This document shows, piece after piece, positions 36,813 to 48,909 of a stretch of DNA of 64,000 nucleotides. Below the pieces are notes generated by a model. That model was not told where the DNA came from. It searched no databases and saw only the letters and a list, made by a program, of their open reading frames with translations. The DNA comes from Marinomonas rhizomae (GTDB lineage Bacteria > Pseudomonadota > Gammaproteobacteria > Pseudomonadales > Marinomonadaceae). The stretch lies in contig NZ_QNSE01000002.1 of the NCBI RefSeq assembly GCF_003315485.1, positions 124,001 to 188,000 of the forward strand, written 5' to 3'. The first letter of the stretch is position 1. Each line of letters opens with the position of its first letter. The translations under genes and the position numbers were made by a program.

Positions 36813-38510
36813 TTATTCTGGTGCAGATTGCCACATTGTACAATAAAGGTGAGAACATTTAAGCAGCTCTTGATGTGAACCAATAGCAGAAATATGTCCG
36901 TTTTCTAGTAAGATAATTTTATCTGCTTGAACAACAGTTTCCAAACGATGGGCAACCATGACAATGGTTTTATTTTTATAAACCTGATGCAGGCTTTCTA
37001 GCACCTTCGCTTGAGTGTCGCTGTCTAATGCGGAAGTAGGTTCATCTAACAACAGAATATCAGCACGGCGCAATAACGCCCTAGCAATACTCAAGCGCTG
37101 TTTTTCTCCTCCTGAAAGATACATACCATTTTCGCCAATAGGTTGCTCTAAACCAAGAGGTAAATTTTTTACTAATTGACACAACCCAACAGACTCTAAC
37201 GCTAAAAATAGCATTTCGTCTGTCGCCTGATTATCTGCGATTAAAAGATTTTCTCGAAGGGTGCCACTAAACAATTGAACCTGTTGTCCCACGTGTAAAA
37301 GAGATTGATACAAATTTCTTGTGCCAATATCCTCTATCGCAACATCCCCCAAAGTAATACGTCCAGATGAAGGTGACTGAAACCCAGCCAAAAGATTAAG
37401 TAATGTACTTTTTCCGCTGCCTGACGGGCCAATAATCGCGCAAAATTTTCCTGCATCTATAGTGGCTGAAAGGTCACATAAGGTGTCCGTTTCAAAATCA
37501 TGGGTAAACGAAGCATGAGTCAACGTAAAAGTATTGTGTGTTATTCCTTGCCCCTCTATCATTTGACTAGGCAAAGTTTGGATCTCATAAAGGGCTTTAG
37601 CTGAAGATAATAAGGCTTTAAATTCAGGCAAAAGCATACTGAGTGTATGCTGAATTTGCATTATATAAAGCATAATCAATGCAGAAAACATCCACGTATG
37701 AGTATTCAAAACTCCTTTGGTAATCAACCAACTACTCATGACTAAAAAGCTAACCGAGCCTATTTGACCAATCAAATTAGGAATTTGACTTGCCATGCCT
37801 CCAGATTTTTCCAATTTAAGCCCTGAACGGCGTAAGACCTGCAGCTGCGTAACCAATGGTTTTAATAGCAAATCAGTTACCGCATAACTTTTGAGCGTTG
37901 TTAAGCCTTGAAGGTATTCGAATAATTGGCTACTAGTAGAAGCTTGCTCTTGGTTCTCCATCGCAATCGTTGGGGTAAAATAAACCGCCAATATACGATA
38001 ACAAAGCCATGCGATCGGCAAAGGAAGTAAGGTTGCCAATGCCAACATAGGTTGCAAATATATCAATATGGCGACCAACACAAAAAACAGCACAAGTTGC
38101 GCGATAATATCCGCAATAAAATGCGAAAAAACCTCTTCGAATTGTTTGAACTGAGTCGTAAAAAGGCGCTGCCATTGACCTGACCGTTTACCTAATAGCA
38201 AATTCAAAGGCAAACGACGCAGTCTATCCAATAAGGTTGTACGTAATTGATTTGTGGCTTGATAGGCCCCAATAAAATTAAAGTAACTCCCTTGAGCAAA
38301 AGCGAATTTAAATATTAAAGCAAGCACAGAAAAGCCACAAAGAAGAACGAAAAATCGAGGACTAAACTCCCCCCCATAACCTATTATCCAAGCTAACATA
38401 ATAAGAGGAAAAAGATCGGCTAACTCCTCTAAGACACGCAATAACCAACCAAGTAAAAGTAGCCGATTAGCGCTGTGATTATTTTTGATCAGCTTATAAA
38501 GATATGACAT
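36813..38510 (-). CDS. ABC transporter, fused membrane and ATPase domains (second subunit of a heterodimer)
   Basis: A 565-residue type IV-exporter-fold ABC half-transporter. I start at the ATG at 38510 (MSYLYKLIKNN...), one base after the stop of the upstream ABC gene; the longer frame would overlap that gene by over 80 bp. Six TM segments occupy about residues 15-290. The ATPase domain has Walker A GPSGSGKST, signature LSGGEKQRLS and Walker B ILLLDEPTSALD. The pair resembles YbtQ/IrtB-type ferric-siderophore importers, which also have exporter folds. The iron context supports this, but drug or peptide export cannot be excluded. Confidence 0.88.
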   Translation of the reverse strand: MSYLYKLIKNNHSANRLLLLGWLLRVLEELADLFPLIMLAWIIGYGGEFSPRFFVLLCGFSVLALIFKFAFAQGSYFNFIGAYQATNQLRTTLLDRLRRLPLNLLLGKRSGQWQRLFTTQFKQFEEVFSHFIADIIAQLVLFFVLVAILIYLQPMLALATLLPLPIAWLCYRILAVYFTPTIAMENQEQASTSSQLFEYLQGLTTLKSYAVTDLLLKPLVTQLQVLRRSGLKLEKSGGMASQIPNLIGQIGSVSFLVMSSWLITKGVLNTHTWMFSALIMLYIMQIQHTLSMLLPEFKALLSSAKALYEIQTLPSQMIEGQGITHNTFTLTHASFTHDFETDTLCDLSATIDAGKFCAIIGPSGSGKSTLLNLLAGFQSPSSGRITLGDVAIEDIGTRNLYQSLLHVGQQVQLFSGTLRENLLIADNQATDEMLFLALESVGLCQLVKNLPLGLEQPIGENGMYLSGGEKQRLSIARALLRRADILLLDEPTSALDSDTQAKVLESLHQVYKNKTIVMVAHRLETVVQADKIILLENGHISAIGSHQELLKCSHLYCTMWQSAPE

Positions 38511-38511
38511 A

Positions 38512-40218
38512 TCAAACCTCTTCTTGCTCAAAGGGAGTATGAAGCGGATGTACAGCAACACTCGATAATTGAAGGGAGGCCTCACAATAGTCACGTACAG
38601 TGGCTCGATGAGAAATAATAATCTGGGTTTGTTGCGGAAATGCTAGCAATAAATTATCCAGTAAACGCCGTTCTGTCACTGTATCTAAATGAGCGGTGAC
38701 CTCATCTAAAATAAGAATAGGGGTTTTTCTTAACAAGGCGCGCGCTAATCCAACTCGCTGGGTTTCGCCACCACTTAATAAGCGGCTCGCCTCACCAACA
38801 TCGGAATCCAGCCCATTCGGCAACCGTTCAATCACTGAAGTCAATTCACAAACCTGTAGCACTTGAGCGACAAAATCCGGTGCGGTTGAATTCACCCGAT
38901 CCAATAGCAAATTGTCTCGAATGCTACCTCGAAAGAGAAATGTTTGTTGCGCTGCCATAGCAATCCATTGCGCTCTTTGTTGTGACGAACACTCTTGTAA
39001 AGAACAACCTCCAAGTGTCCAAGCACCCTTTTTTAGAGGAACCAAGCCCATTAGACTATTCACAAGTGTGGACTTTCCACAGCCAGATTCGCCGATAATA
39101 GCAATACGAGATCCAGGCTTTAGCTCTAAAGAAAGGTCATTGATCAACACTCTGTCCGCTTGCGCTAGCGTTAAATGTTCAGCACGTAAAGTAAAATCCG
39201 TCGGCTCACGTTGTCTATCACTCGCTTCAACAGGCATTCGTAGCAATGGCAAAAGCTGATTTATAGCATCAAATGCTTCCATCGTTTTCCCTTGCATTTG
39301 AGTAGCTAGCAACCATGGTTTCATTAAAGCCAAACTCAGTATCACCACCAAGACAAGTTCCATATCTGATATCTGCCGAATACTCCATAGCCAACCACCA
39401 AATGGCACCACCAAGAATACAGAACTCCGTGACACAGTCGTAAATGTGGTCCACCCTTTTATTAGCGTACGCGTAAAGGTCTGCATCAGATCGTAGTGTG
39501 ATTGAATAGCATTATCTAACTGTACAAGAGAGACTTGGTCCTTTAAAAACTGTTTTAAAACAGAAGCACCTTGAACAAAGTCAAATACCGCTTTATCTAC
39601 ACAGGCAACACTTTGGTTATAGACAGCTTGCTGCTCTGGAAAAAACTTCATAATTCGCATTTGCAATAACAGTGCTATAGGTAGCGGTACCAATGCCACC
39701 AGCGCCAAACGCCAATCCAACCAACTCATTAAGGCAATATACAAAATAGGCTGAAGCAAAAGGCTAAGAGTTTCTACACCATAATGTGCAAGTAATAGAG
39801 TCAAACGGCTGGAGTCCCTAAGAACACGTTTTTCCAGATCAGATCGATGCCATTTTCCTAATTCTAACAACGGAGCTTGGGCAAGGTGATGTACAACCTG
39901 TTCACGTACTTTTTGCACAATACGGTAGGCGGCAAGATGACAAAACCAATAAGCCGAACTCATCAAAGCCAGCCGCGCGATAACCAATATAACCATAGCA
40001 CCAGCAAGCCAGAGCAAAAGTACGCTGTCTTTAGCCTGTACCGCATGAGCCGCATAAAAAACAATTAAATAAACAGTCACTTCAGCACAACAACCAACAA
40101 TAGTCGTTGCCACACCTAAGCTGAAACGCATTCGCTCCGTTTTTATCAATGACCAGAAAAAAGATGTGGTACTGTCCGTATTCATGGTGTCGAATGATTT
40201 GGAAGAACCTGTGTTCAT
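38512..40218 (-). CDS. ABC transporter, fused membrane and ATPase domains (first subunit of a heterodimer)
   Basis: A 568-residue half-transporter, partner of the next gene (YbtP/IrtA-like position). ATG at 40218 follows GAGGTAAGTT. Six TM segments are followed by an ATPase domain with Walker A GESGCGKST, signature LLSGGETQRVG and Walker B ILILDEVTAHLD; the catalytic Glu is present, so both sites may be active. It lies downstream of a YbtA/PchR-like regulator on the same strand, as in siderophore import loci. Confidence 0.88.
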   Translation of the reverse strand: MNTGSSKSFDTMNTDSTTSFFWSLIKTERMRFSLGVATTIVGCCAEVTVYLIVFYAAHAVQAKDSVLLLWLAGAMVILVIARLALMSSAYWFCHLAAYRIVQKVREQVVHHLAQAPLLELGKWHRSDLEKRVLRDSSRLTLLLAHYGVETLSLLLQPILYIALMSWLDWRLALVALVPLPIALLLQMRIMKFFPEQQAVYNQSVACVDKAVFDFVQGASVLKQFLKDQVSLVQLDNAIQSHYDLMQTFTRTLIKGWTTFTTVSRSSVFLVVPFGGWLWSIRQISDMELVLVVILSLALMKPWLLATQMQGKTMEAFDAINQLLPLLRMPVEASDRQREPTDFTLRAEHLTLAQADRVLINDLSLELKPGSRIAIIGESGCGKSTLVNSLMGLVPLKKGAWTLGGCSLQECSSQQRAQWIAMAAQQTFLFRGSIRDNLLLDRVNSTAPDFVAQVLQVCELTSVIERLPNGLDSDVGEASRLLSGGETQRVGLARALLRKTPILILDEVTAHLDTVTERRLLDNLLLAFPQQTQIIISHRATVRDYCEASLQLSSVAVHPLHTPFEQEEV

Positions 40219-40229
40219 AACTTACCTCT

Positions 40230-40246
40230 TAAGCATTCATTGCTTA
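40230..40246. promoter_or_regulatory. Palindrome upstream of the ABC operon
   Basis: TAAGCA-TTCAT-TGCTTA is a perfect 6-bp dyad just upstream of the ribosome-binding site of the ABC operon. It could be an operator (AraC-type or a divergent Fur box); identity is unproven. Confidence 0.4.
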
Positions 40247-40344
40247 TCCGAAGTTCAGCATACCTTCGAGAAAAGAAAACGACTTTCCTGTATCGGTATG
40301 TTTATTTCGCAAAGAGGTAAATAACATATGCAGTATAAAAGCAG

Positions 40345-41211
40345 TTAGCCAAGAATTGACCGACGATATTCTCTCGGTGTTATACCAAATTCTGTCTTAA
40401 AACGGGTAGAAAAGTGCGCTTGATTCTTAAAGCCAACATTAAGAGCCACTTGAGTAATCGTATCATGTCGACTTAACTGGTCACGAGCCGCCTCTAATCT
40501 AGCCTTCCCAAGCCATTGTCGAAAGCTCCCACCCGTTAGGGCTTTAATATCTCGCTTTACATAGGTTTCATTAGAACGAGCCAAACGAGCAAGGCCAGCC
40601 AACGACCACTCTTGGTCTAAATGGGCTTGTACATGATTGAGTACTGAATGCATTTGACGCATCCTATTAGTAACAATAGGCATAGTGGCTTTTCGGCGCT
40701 TATTCAGTAAAAGTGCAAGTACTTCTTGAGCTTTTGCCTTAATAAACCACTCACGTTCTATTCCTTCAAAATCACATTCCCAGGCCGCTTGGCAACAACA
40801 TAAAACATCGTAGGGAACAGGACCCAACTCTGCTAATTTAATTTGTGGTACCGCTTGTATGAATGCAGCTCGTTGTTTGGGCAATAACCTAGATTCTTGT
40901 AGATGATCAAGAGGAAGCATAATAGACAGCATTTGCAGTACACTACCATTTGGAAAATACATTGGGTCGTGACACGCTTGATCCAATAATGACACCATAC
41001 ATTGATGGCTAAAGTTAAGAGTAGGATCCATACCGGGTATACGCGTTTGCCCTTGGCATTCACCTATAATAGAAATATACAGACCTGGTTGATGGACATT
41101 TTCAATTATCGTGCTTTCTGTGAATCGATAATTCACCGAACGAATCCAACTATTCGCATCCAAATGAATATGTTCAAATGCCAAAATGCTCTCAACAGTA
41201 CAATAGGTCAT
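40345..41211 (-). CDS. AraC-family regulator (PchR/YbtA-like)
   Basis: A 288-residue regulator with a long N-terminal sensing domain and a C-terminal pair of helix-turn-helix motifs (LAGLARLARSNETYVKRDIK and ITQVALNVGFKNQAHFSTRF, ending TPREYRRS). This type senses ferric siderophores and activates their uptake genes. It lies just upstream of, and in line with, the ABC pair, supporting a siderophore role. The siderophore is unknown. Confidence 0.88.
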   Translation of the reverse strand: MTYCTVESILAFEHIHLDANSWIRSVNYRFTESTIIENVHQPGLYISIIGECQGQTRIPGMDPTLNFSHQCMVSLLDQACHDPMYFPNGSVLQMLSIMLPLDHLQESRLLPKQRAAFIQAVPQIKLAELGPVPYDVLCCCQAAWECDFEGIEREWFIKAKAQEVLALLLNKRRKATMPIVTNRMRQMHSVLNHVQAHLDQEWSLAGLARLARSNETYVKRDIKALTGGSFRQWLGKARLEAARDQLSRHDTITQVALNVGFKNQAHFSTRFKTEFGITPREYRRSILG

Positions 41212-41395
41212 CGTAATACCTCCCTAAGCCTCCTGCTAATCTTTCAATAAAAGGGTATATTGCTATTTATGATATTAAGTCTCATTTGCATTGTATGCCA
41301 CTAGTTTTATTCTCCTAAACAGAGAAAACATGGCCCCTTAATTTATCAAGATAACTTCCTAGCAGTGGTTTCAAAGTAACCTGATGGCAACACAA

Positions 41396-41434
41396 AAAAA
41401 AACGGTTAGAGCTCTCACTCTAACCGCTTTTTTT
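41396..41434 (-). terminator. Terminator of the dnaA-dnaN-recF-gyrB operon
   Basis: CGGTTAGAG (41403-41411) and CTCTAACCG (41418-41426) form a 9-bp stem with a 6-nt loop, with A-tract and T-tract on either side. It lies 18 bp after the gyrB stop on the minus strand. Confidence 0.85.
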
Positions 41435-41451
41435 ATTTACTAATCAAATAC

Positions 41452-43875
<2,424 letters not shown>

Positions 43876-44982
43876 TTAACTCTCCTGCAAACCTTTGCTC
43901 AATAAAGACAATTCGCCGTTATTCATAGCAAATTGACGAACGTCTGTCGTATCGGCCCACGTAAAATCCGTTGTATCAGGCTCGACACTGGTAATAAAAA
44001 TTTGGCTGTTGAGTGACTCCAACAACTGACACAGTTTCTGTCTGTGGTTAGTGTCCAACTCAGCTGGTAAATCATCCACTAAAAATACCAGAGGGCGACC
44101 CATATCAATCAGTAGCTGTCCTTGAGCAATCTTTAACGCGGAAACAACCAGTTTCTGTTGACCACGAGACAGGGTATCTAATGCATCACCCGTCGCCGTT
44201 TTCACGCGTAAATCCGCTCTTTGGGGGCCGGTATGCGTATAACCTAATTCGATATCTCGCTCACGACCCGCTTCAACCGCCATCGCTAAGTTTTTCTGTG
44301 CATCCCAGCCTTGAAAGAACTGAAGATTCACTGCAAGCTCTGTGGTCAATTGCAATAAAACCTTCTCAAAATGCGGTGTTAGTTTTTCAACATACGCTTT
44401 GCGAGATTGATTAACTTGCTCACCCAGTCGGATCAATTCCTGATCAAATGCCGCCAATAAACTGAGGGATATTTTACCACGTCTAAGCAAGGTATTCCGC
44501 TGTTTTAATGCTTTTTGCCAGCCTCGCCACGCTTGAATGAAGTCTTTATCGAAATGAAAGGCTCCCCAGTCGATAAATTGGCGTCGAATGCTTGGAGAAC
44601 CTTCTAATAATCGAAAGGCATCGGGGTTAATAAGCTGTACAGGAAGACGCTCAGCCAGCTCAATAACCGATTGCGCTCGTTGTCCTTGAATACGAACGTC
44701 TATTTGACCGTCACGATAACGCTGTAACCCCACTCGAATCGGGCTTCCTTGTTCTTGATAAAGCTGCGCAAAGACAATACAGGCTTCATTTTCGTGCTGA
44801 ATATAGGTTTTGTGCTTATGGCTACGAAAGGAGCGACCAAACGACAATAAATGAATGGCTTCTAATACAGAGGTTTTACCACTGCCATTTTTACCAACAA
44901 TCACATTTACTTGGGGCGAAGGTTCAAAACGCACACTAGAAAGGTTGCGAACATGAGAGATGTCCAAACGCACCAGCGGCAT
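43876..44982 (-). CDS. recF: DNA replication and repair protein RecF
   Basis: A 368-residue SMC-like ATPase that helps load RecA at gaps. Walker A is at residues 30-38 (GKNGSGKTS), signature LSRGQQKLVVSAL and Walker B VFLVDDLPAELD are present. It lies 97 bp after dnaN and directly abuts gyrB. Confidence 0.96.
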   Translation of the reverse strand: MPLVRLDISHVRNLSSVRFEPSPQVNVIVGKNGSGKTSVLEAIHLLSFGRSFRSHKHKTYIQHENEACIVFAQLYQEQGSPIRVGLQRYRDGQIDVRIQGQRAQSVIELAERLPVQLINPDAFRLLEGSPSIRRQFIDWGAFHFDKDFIQAWRGWQKALKQRNTLLRRGKISLSLLAAFDQELIRLGEQVNQSRKAYVEKLTPHFEKVLLQLTTELAVNLQFFQGWDAQKNLAMAVEAGRERDIELGYTHTGPQRADLRVKTATGDALDTLSRGQQKLVVSALKIAQGQLLIDMGRPLVFLVDDLPAELDTNHRQKLCQLLESLNSQIFITSVEPDTTDFTWADTTDVRQFAMNNGELSLLSKGLQES

Positions 44983-45079
44983 AACTCTTAAACCTTAATT
45001 GGGGGAGGGAAGACAACCCGCTTGATATGTAGCATTCTAGCGTACCAAGCGGGTGATAGGTCTATCATCTAAGCGATAA

Positions 45080-46177
45080 TTACAGACGCATCGGCATCAC
45101 AACGTATTGCGCTGCGTGGCTTTGTGCTTCTTCGATCAAGGCACTGCTGTTCGAGTCGTTTAAAGATAAACGCACTTCTTGAGAGTCTACGACACCCAAT
45201 ACATCCAACAAGTAACCCACGTTGAAGCCCACTTCCATGTTGTCGCCTTGGTATTGTACCAACACAGATTCTTCGGCTTCTTCTTGCTCTGGGTTATTGG
45301 CAAACACTTGCAACATACCGTTAGACAAGATCAAACGCACACCACGGTATTTCTCGTTAGAAAGAATCGATGCACGTAGGAATACTTGACGTAATTCCAA
45401 ACGATCAGCAATAACGATTTTTTCGTTGTTACGCGGAATCACGCGATGATAATCAGGGAATTTGCCATCCACTAGCTTAGAGGTGAACACATAATCCGCC
45501 ACTTTGGCACGAATATGGTTTGTACCTATGGTTAGCTCAACCACTTCATCGGTATCGTTCAGTAATCGGTTTAGCTCCAAGACACCTTTGCGAGGTACGA
45601 TAACTTGCGTCAAATCACCACTCACTTGAGCATCTTCAACGGCCGTTGCCAAGCGGTGCCCGTCGGTTGCGACTACACGTAGTTGACCATCGGCTACTTC
45701 TAGCAACATACCGTTAAGGTAATAACGAACATCTTGGTTCGCCATGGCAAAACCCGTGCGGTCGATCAAACGACGTACGCTGTTTTGCGCGATAGAGACC
45801 GTTAGATCACCTTGCATATCCTGAATATTCGGGAATTCATCGGCAGGCAGAGTAGACAAGCTAAAACGTGAACGACCGGAACGAATGACGGCTTTTTGCT
45901 CATCCAAAGTAAATTCAATAACGGCGCTGTCTGGTAAACTTTTACAAATGTCCATTAGTTTACGAGCCGGCACAGTAATACGGCCTTCTTCGCATTCATC
46001 TAATGGCACGTGGCCAACCAATTCAACTTCTAAATCAGAGCCGGTAAGCGTCAGTACTTGGTCTTTTACTTCCACCAATACATTGGCCAAGACAGGCATG
46101 GTTTGTTTGCGCTCTACAACGCCTGCCACTAATTGAAGTGGCTTAAGAAGTGTCTCGCGGACGACTGAAAATTTCAT
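45080..46177 (-). CDS. dnaN: DNA polymerase III sliding clamp (beta subunit)
   Basis: The processivity clamp. The 365-residue protein has three clamp-fold repeats, begins MKFSVVRETLLKPLQ and ends YVVMPMRL, which is the usual C-terminus forming part of the partner-binding groove. It lies 32 bp after dnaA. Confidence 0.98.
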   Translation of the reverse strand: MKFSVVRETLLKPLQLVAGVVERKQTMPVLANVLVEVKDQVLTLTGSDLEVELVGHVPLDECEEGRITVPARKLMDICKSLPDSAVIEFTLDEQKAVIRSGRSRFSLSTLPADEFPNIQDMQGDLTVSIAQNSVRRLIDRTGFAMANQDVRYYLNGMLLEVADGQLRVVATDGHRLATAVEDAQVSGDLTQVIVPRKGVLELNRLLNDTDEVVELTIGTNHIRAKVADYVFTSKLVDGKFPDYHRVIPRNNEKIVIADRLELRQVFLRASILSNEKYRGVRLILSNGMLQVFANNPEQEEAEESVLVQYQGDNMEVGFNVGYLLDVLGVVDSQEVRLSLNDSNSSALIEEAQSHAAQYVVMPMRL

Positions 46178-46209
46178 TATTTTCCTCGTAAACTCAAAGT
46201 CTTAGACCA

Positions 46210-47760
46210 TCAAGTGGTCAGAATTCGCATCAATTGTTTGTAGTCTTCACGGATATCCGAATCCGTATCTTGCAGTTCTTTAATCTTGCGAATCGCATGC
46301 AAGGCTGTCGTATGGTCACGACCACCAAACGCATCGCCAATTTCTGGCAAACTATGGTTGGTCAACTCTTTTGCTAACGACATCGCCACTTGGCGAGGAC
46401 GAGCAACCGATCGACTACGACGTTTCGACAGCAAATCACTGATCTTAATCTTGTAGTATTCCGCCACAATTCGCTGGATATTATCGATGTTTACCAGCTT
46501 ATCTTGCAAGGCCAAAAGATCTTTTAACGACTCGCGAACAAAATCGGGGGTAATCGCTCGCCCAGTAAAGTGCGAGTTGGCAATAACACGTTTTAGCGCG
46601 CCTTCTAATTCACGGACGTTAGAACGTATTTTCTGCGCAATAAAGAAAGCGGAATCATAAGATAGCTTAATGCCACTTTCATCCGCTTTACGCATCAAAA
46701 TCGCCACACGCGTTTCTAATTCTGGCGGTTCAATCGCGACGGTTAAACCCCAACCGAAACGCGACTTAAGACGATCTTCTAAGCCTTGAATTTCTTTTGG
46801 ATAGCGGTCACAGGTCAAAATCATCTGCTGACCACCTTCTAACAAAGCGTTAAATGTGTGGAAAAACTCTTCTTGTGTACGGTCTTTACCGGCAAAAAAC
46901 TGGATATCATCAATTAATAAGGCATCCACAGAACGGTAATAACGTTTGAAATCGTTAATCGCGTTTAATTGCAGCGCTTTCACCATGTCAGCAACGAAAC
47001 GCTCGGAATGCAGGTAAACCACCTTAGCATTCGGATTATGACGCATCATTTCCGTACCAACGGCTTGCATTAAGTGAGTTTTACCCAGACCAACGCCACC
47101 GTATATAAAGAGAGGGTTGTACGCACCGCCAGGGTTTTCAGCAACTTGCAAAGCGGCGGCATGTGCCAGTTGGTTGGATTTACCCTCAATAAAGTTATCA
47201 AAGGTAAAGGAATTATTCAGATTCGCTCCATGATTAATACCACCTTCGACCTGAACTTTACGTTTGGGGGCCGTTAATGGCAGCTGACCCTGTTCATAAG
47301 GTTCAAGTTCTCCACGTAATCCTGCACCAGATAAGGTTAATGGAGCTTCAAATTCAAGGTCAGCATTCGGGCTGCCTTCTTCGTCATCCATTAAACCAAA
47401 ACCCGGACGATAGCCAGACTCTCTCGCCACTTCATTATTTAAAGGGTTTATCACCGGCTCATTTGATACAGGTGGCGGTGGAGGAGACATCTGATTTGCT
47501 TGGGCAAAATTTTGGCTCTTTACTTCTAGCTTTAAAGCCGGAGCAAGATCATCGCCAGCAAACTCAGATAATAATTCCTTTATGCGCGTTTGATATTTGT
47601 TACTCACCCAATCCAACACAAAACGGTTTGGTGCACTTAGGCACAACTCTCCATTCGGCATCATTTCAGCCTGTAATGGACGAATCCAAGTGTTGAACTG
47701 AGATGTGGAAAACTCACCCTGCAAACGCTGCAGACAAAGATTCCAATGCTCCAAAGACAC
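46210..47760 (-). CDS. dnaA: Chromosomal replication initiator DnaA
   Basis: Binds DnaA boxes and opens the origin. I choose the GTG at 47760 (516 residues, starting (M)[13 protein letters not shown]), which follows AGGGAG and matches the usual N-terminus. A longer frame begins at an ATG at 47832, but that overlaps a perfect DnaA box. Domain I, a long Pro-rich linker ([12 protein letters not shown]), the AAA+ domain (Walker [10 protein letters not shown] at about 221-229, Walker [10 protein letters not shown]) and the C-terminal box-binding motif ([15 protein letters not shown]) are all present. Confidence 0.96.
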   Translation of the reverse strand: MSLEHWNLCLQRLQGEFSTSQFNTWIRPLQAEMMPNGELCLSAPNRFVLDWVSNKYQTRIKELLSEFAGDDLAPALKLEVKSQNFAQANQMSPPPPPVSNEPVINPLNNEVARESGYRPGFGLMDDEEGSPNADLEFEAPLTLSGAGLRGELEPYEQGQLPLTAPKRKVQVEGGINHGANLNNSFTFDNFIEGKSNQLAHAAALQVAENPGGAYNPLFIYGGVGLGKTHLMQAVGTEMMRHNPNAKVVYLHSERFVADMVKALQLNAINDFKRYYRSVDALLIDDIQFFAGKDRTQEEFFHTFNALLEGGQQMILTCDRYPKEIQGLEDRLKSRFGWGLTVAIEPPELETRVAILMRKADESGIKLSYDSAFFIAQKIRSNVRELEGALKRVIANSHFTGRAITPDFVRESLKDLLALQDKLVNIDNIQRIVAEYYKIKISDLLSKRRSRSVARPRQVAMSLAKELTNHSLPEIGDAFGGRDHTTALHAIRKIKELQDTDSDIREDYKQLMRILTT

Positions 47761-47822
47761 TGTAGACGTACTCCCTGGTTGAGTGACAGACAAGGAGCGG
47801 ATTTTACATCGACCCTGTAAAG

Positions 47823-48104
47823 TTATCCACATATAAATAGAAAAAAGCCGAACTTATCCATAAATAAAAAAATGTTAATAACACATAGGGTTATGCACAG
47901 GAGTAAATAAAACCCTCCGCTTGTGTATAAAAAAGGCATTTATGCACAGCAAAACAGACATTTATTTTTATCTTTTCCACATGCAAAAAAATGATTATCT
48001 TTTTGTTTTTTATGCACATTAATTAACAAAAAAACCAACTTGTGGATATCTATTTATTACTAATGTCATCGTTATCCACTAACTCAGTAGAACTCTGTGT
48101 GTAA
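47823..48104. other. oriC: Candidate replication origin (oriC) between dnaA and rpmH
   Basis: An AT-rich gap with a dense cluster of DnaA boxes. Exact TTATNCACA matches are at 47823-47831 (+), 47891-47899 (+), 47922-47930 (-), 47940-47948 (+) and 48010-48018 (+). One-mismatch boxes are at 47854, 47973, 48041 (-), 48072 and 48096 (-). This is the Pseudomonas/Bacillus-type origin position. The regulatory region of dnaA is included. Confidence 0.88.
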
Positions 48105-48156
48105 GTGTTTAATGAATTGTGGAGTTATTTTTTTACTAATTAAGCCGCGCCAAGCA

Positions 48157-48185
48157 TTGAATTTACTAAGGAAAGGCTCTAAAAT
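48157..48185 (+). promoter_or_regulatory. Probable rpmH promoter
   Basis: TTGAAT (48157-48162), a 17-bp spacer and TAAAAT (48180-48185) form a good sigma-70 promoter. It would start transcription about 80 bp before rpmH. Confidence 0.55.
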
Positions 48186-48273
48186 CCGCGCCCTGATTTG
48201 ACCAATCAAATGTAGAGGCTTGGCGGTCGCTAACCCTCAAAACTCAAACACTGCATTCAGTGAGAGAATTAAG

Positions 48274-48408
48274 ATGAAAAGAACTTTCCAACCTAGCGTT
48301 CTAAAACGCAAACGTAATCACGGTTTCCGTGCTCGTATGGCTACTAAAAGCGGACGTCAAATCGTCGCTCGTCGTCGTGCTCGCGGCCGCAAGGTTCTAA
48401 GCGCATAA
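48274..48408 (+). CDS. rpmH: 50S ribosomal protein L34
   Basis: The 44-residue L34 ([20 protein letters not shown]...VLSA). I start at the ATG at 48274; an upstream in-frame ATG at 48220 would add 18 residues never seen in L34. It is followed by rnpA after 8 bp, the universal rpmH-rnpA pair. Confidence 0.98.
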   Translation: MKRTFQPSVLKRKRNHGFRARMATKSGRQIVARRRARGRKVLSA

Positions 48409-48416
48409 GTACGCTG

Positions 48417-48815
48417 ATGACCGAATATTGTTTTCCTCGGCATGTCAGACTTCTGAATGCCGGGGATTATCAATCTGTCTTTAATGGCACTTCCTCCAAA
48501 GTCTTCGCAGGTGAATTCCTTTTATTGGCACGAAAACGAGATGATGACCAAACTCGGTTGGGTCTTATTGTGTCTAAGAAAACGGATAAACGCGCGGTAG
48601 GCAGGAATCGTATCAAACGTTTGGTGCGTGATTCCTTTCGCCACAACAAAATCCCCCTTTCTGGTCTTGATATTGTCTTCTTAGCGCGACACGGCATTAA
48701 AGAACTGGAAAACGCCGATTTGCACAACCGACTCGATAAAGCATGGGGTCAGTTGGCGAAAAAGGCTAAAAAACCCACTCAAAATAAAAAACGCGACCAA
48801 TCTCGACAGAAATAG
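48417..48815 (+). CDS. rnpA: Ribonuclease P protein component
   Basis: The protein subunit of RNase P, which matures the 5' ends of tRNAs. The 132-residue protein has the RNP motif region LIVSKKTDKRAVGRNRIKRL and a Lys-rich C-terminal tail. yidD, normally the next gene, is missing: only 94 bp separate rnpA from yidC. Confidence 0.96.
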   Translation: MTEYCFPRHVRLLNAGDYQSVFNGTSSKVFAGEFLLLARKRDDDQTRLGLIVSKKTDKRAVGRNRIKRLVRDSFRHNKIPLSGLDIVFLARHGIKELENADLHNRLDKAWGQLAKKAKKPTQNKKRDQSRQK

Positions 48816-48909
48816 GCTGAAAAAACTGCCAAAGGCTGGTTTAATAGCGCGTGATTTTTATAAGGGTTCTGTGAACCTATTGTCCAACCAAACAAATTAG
48901 TTGAATACC

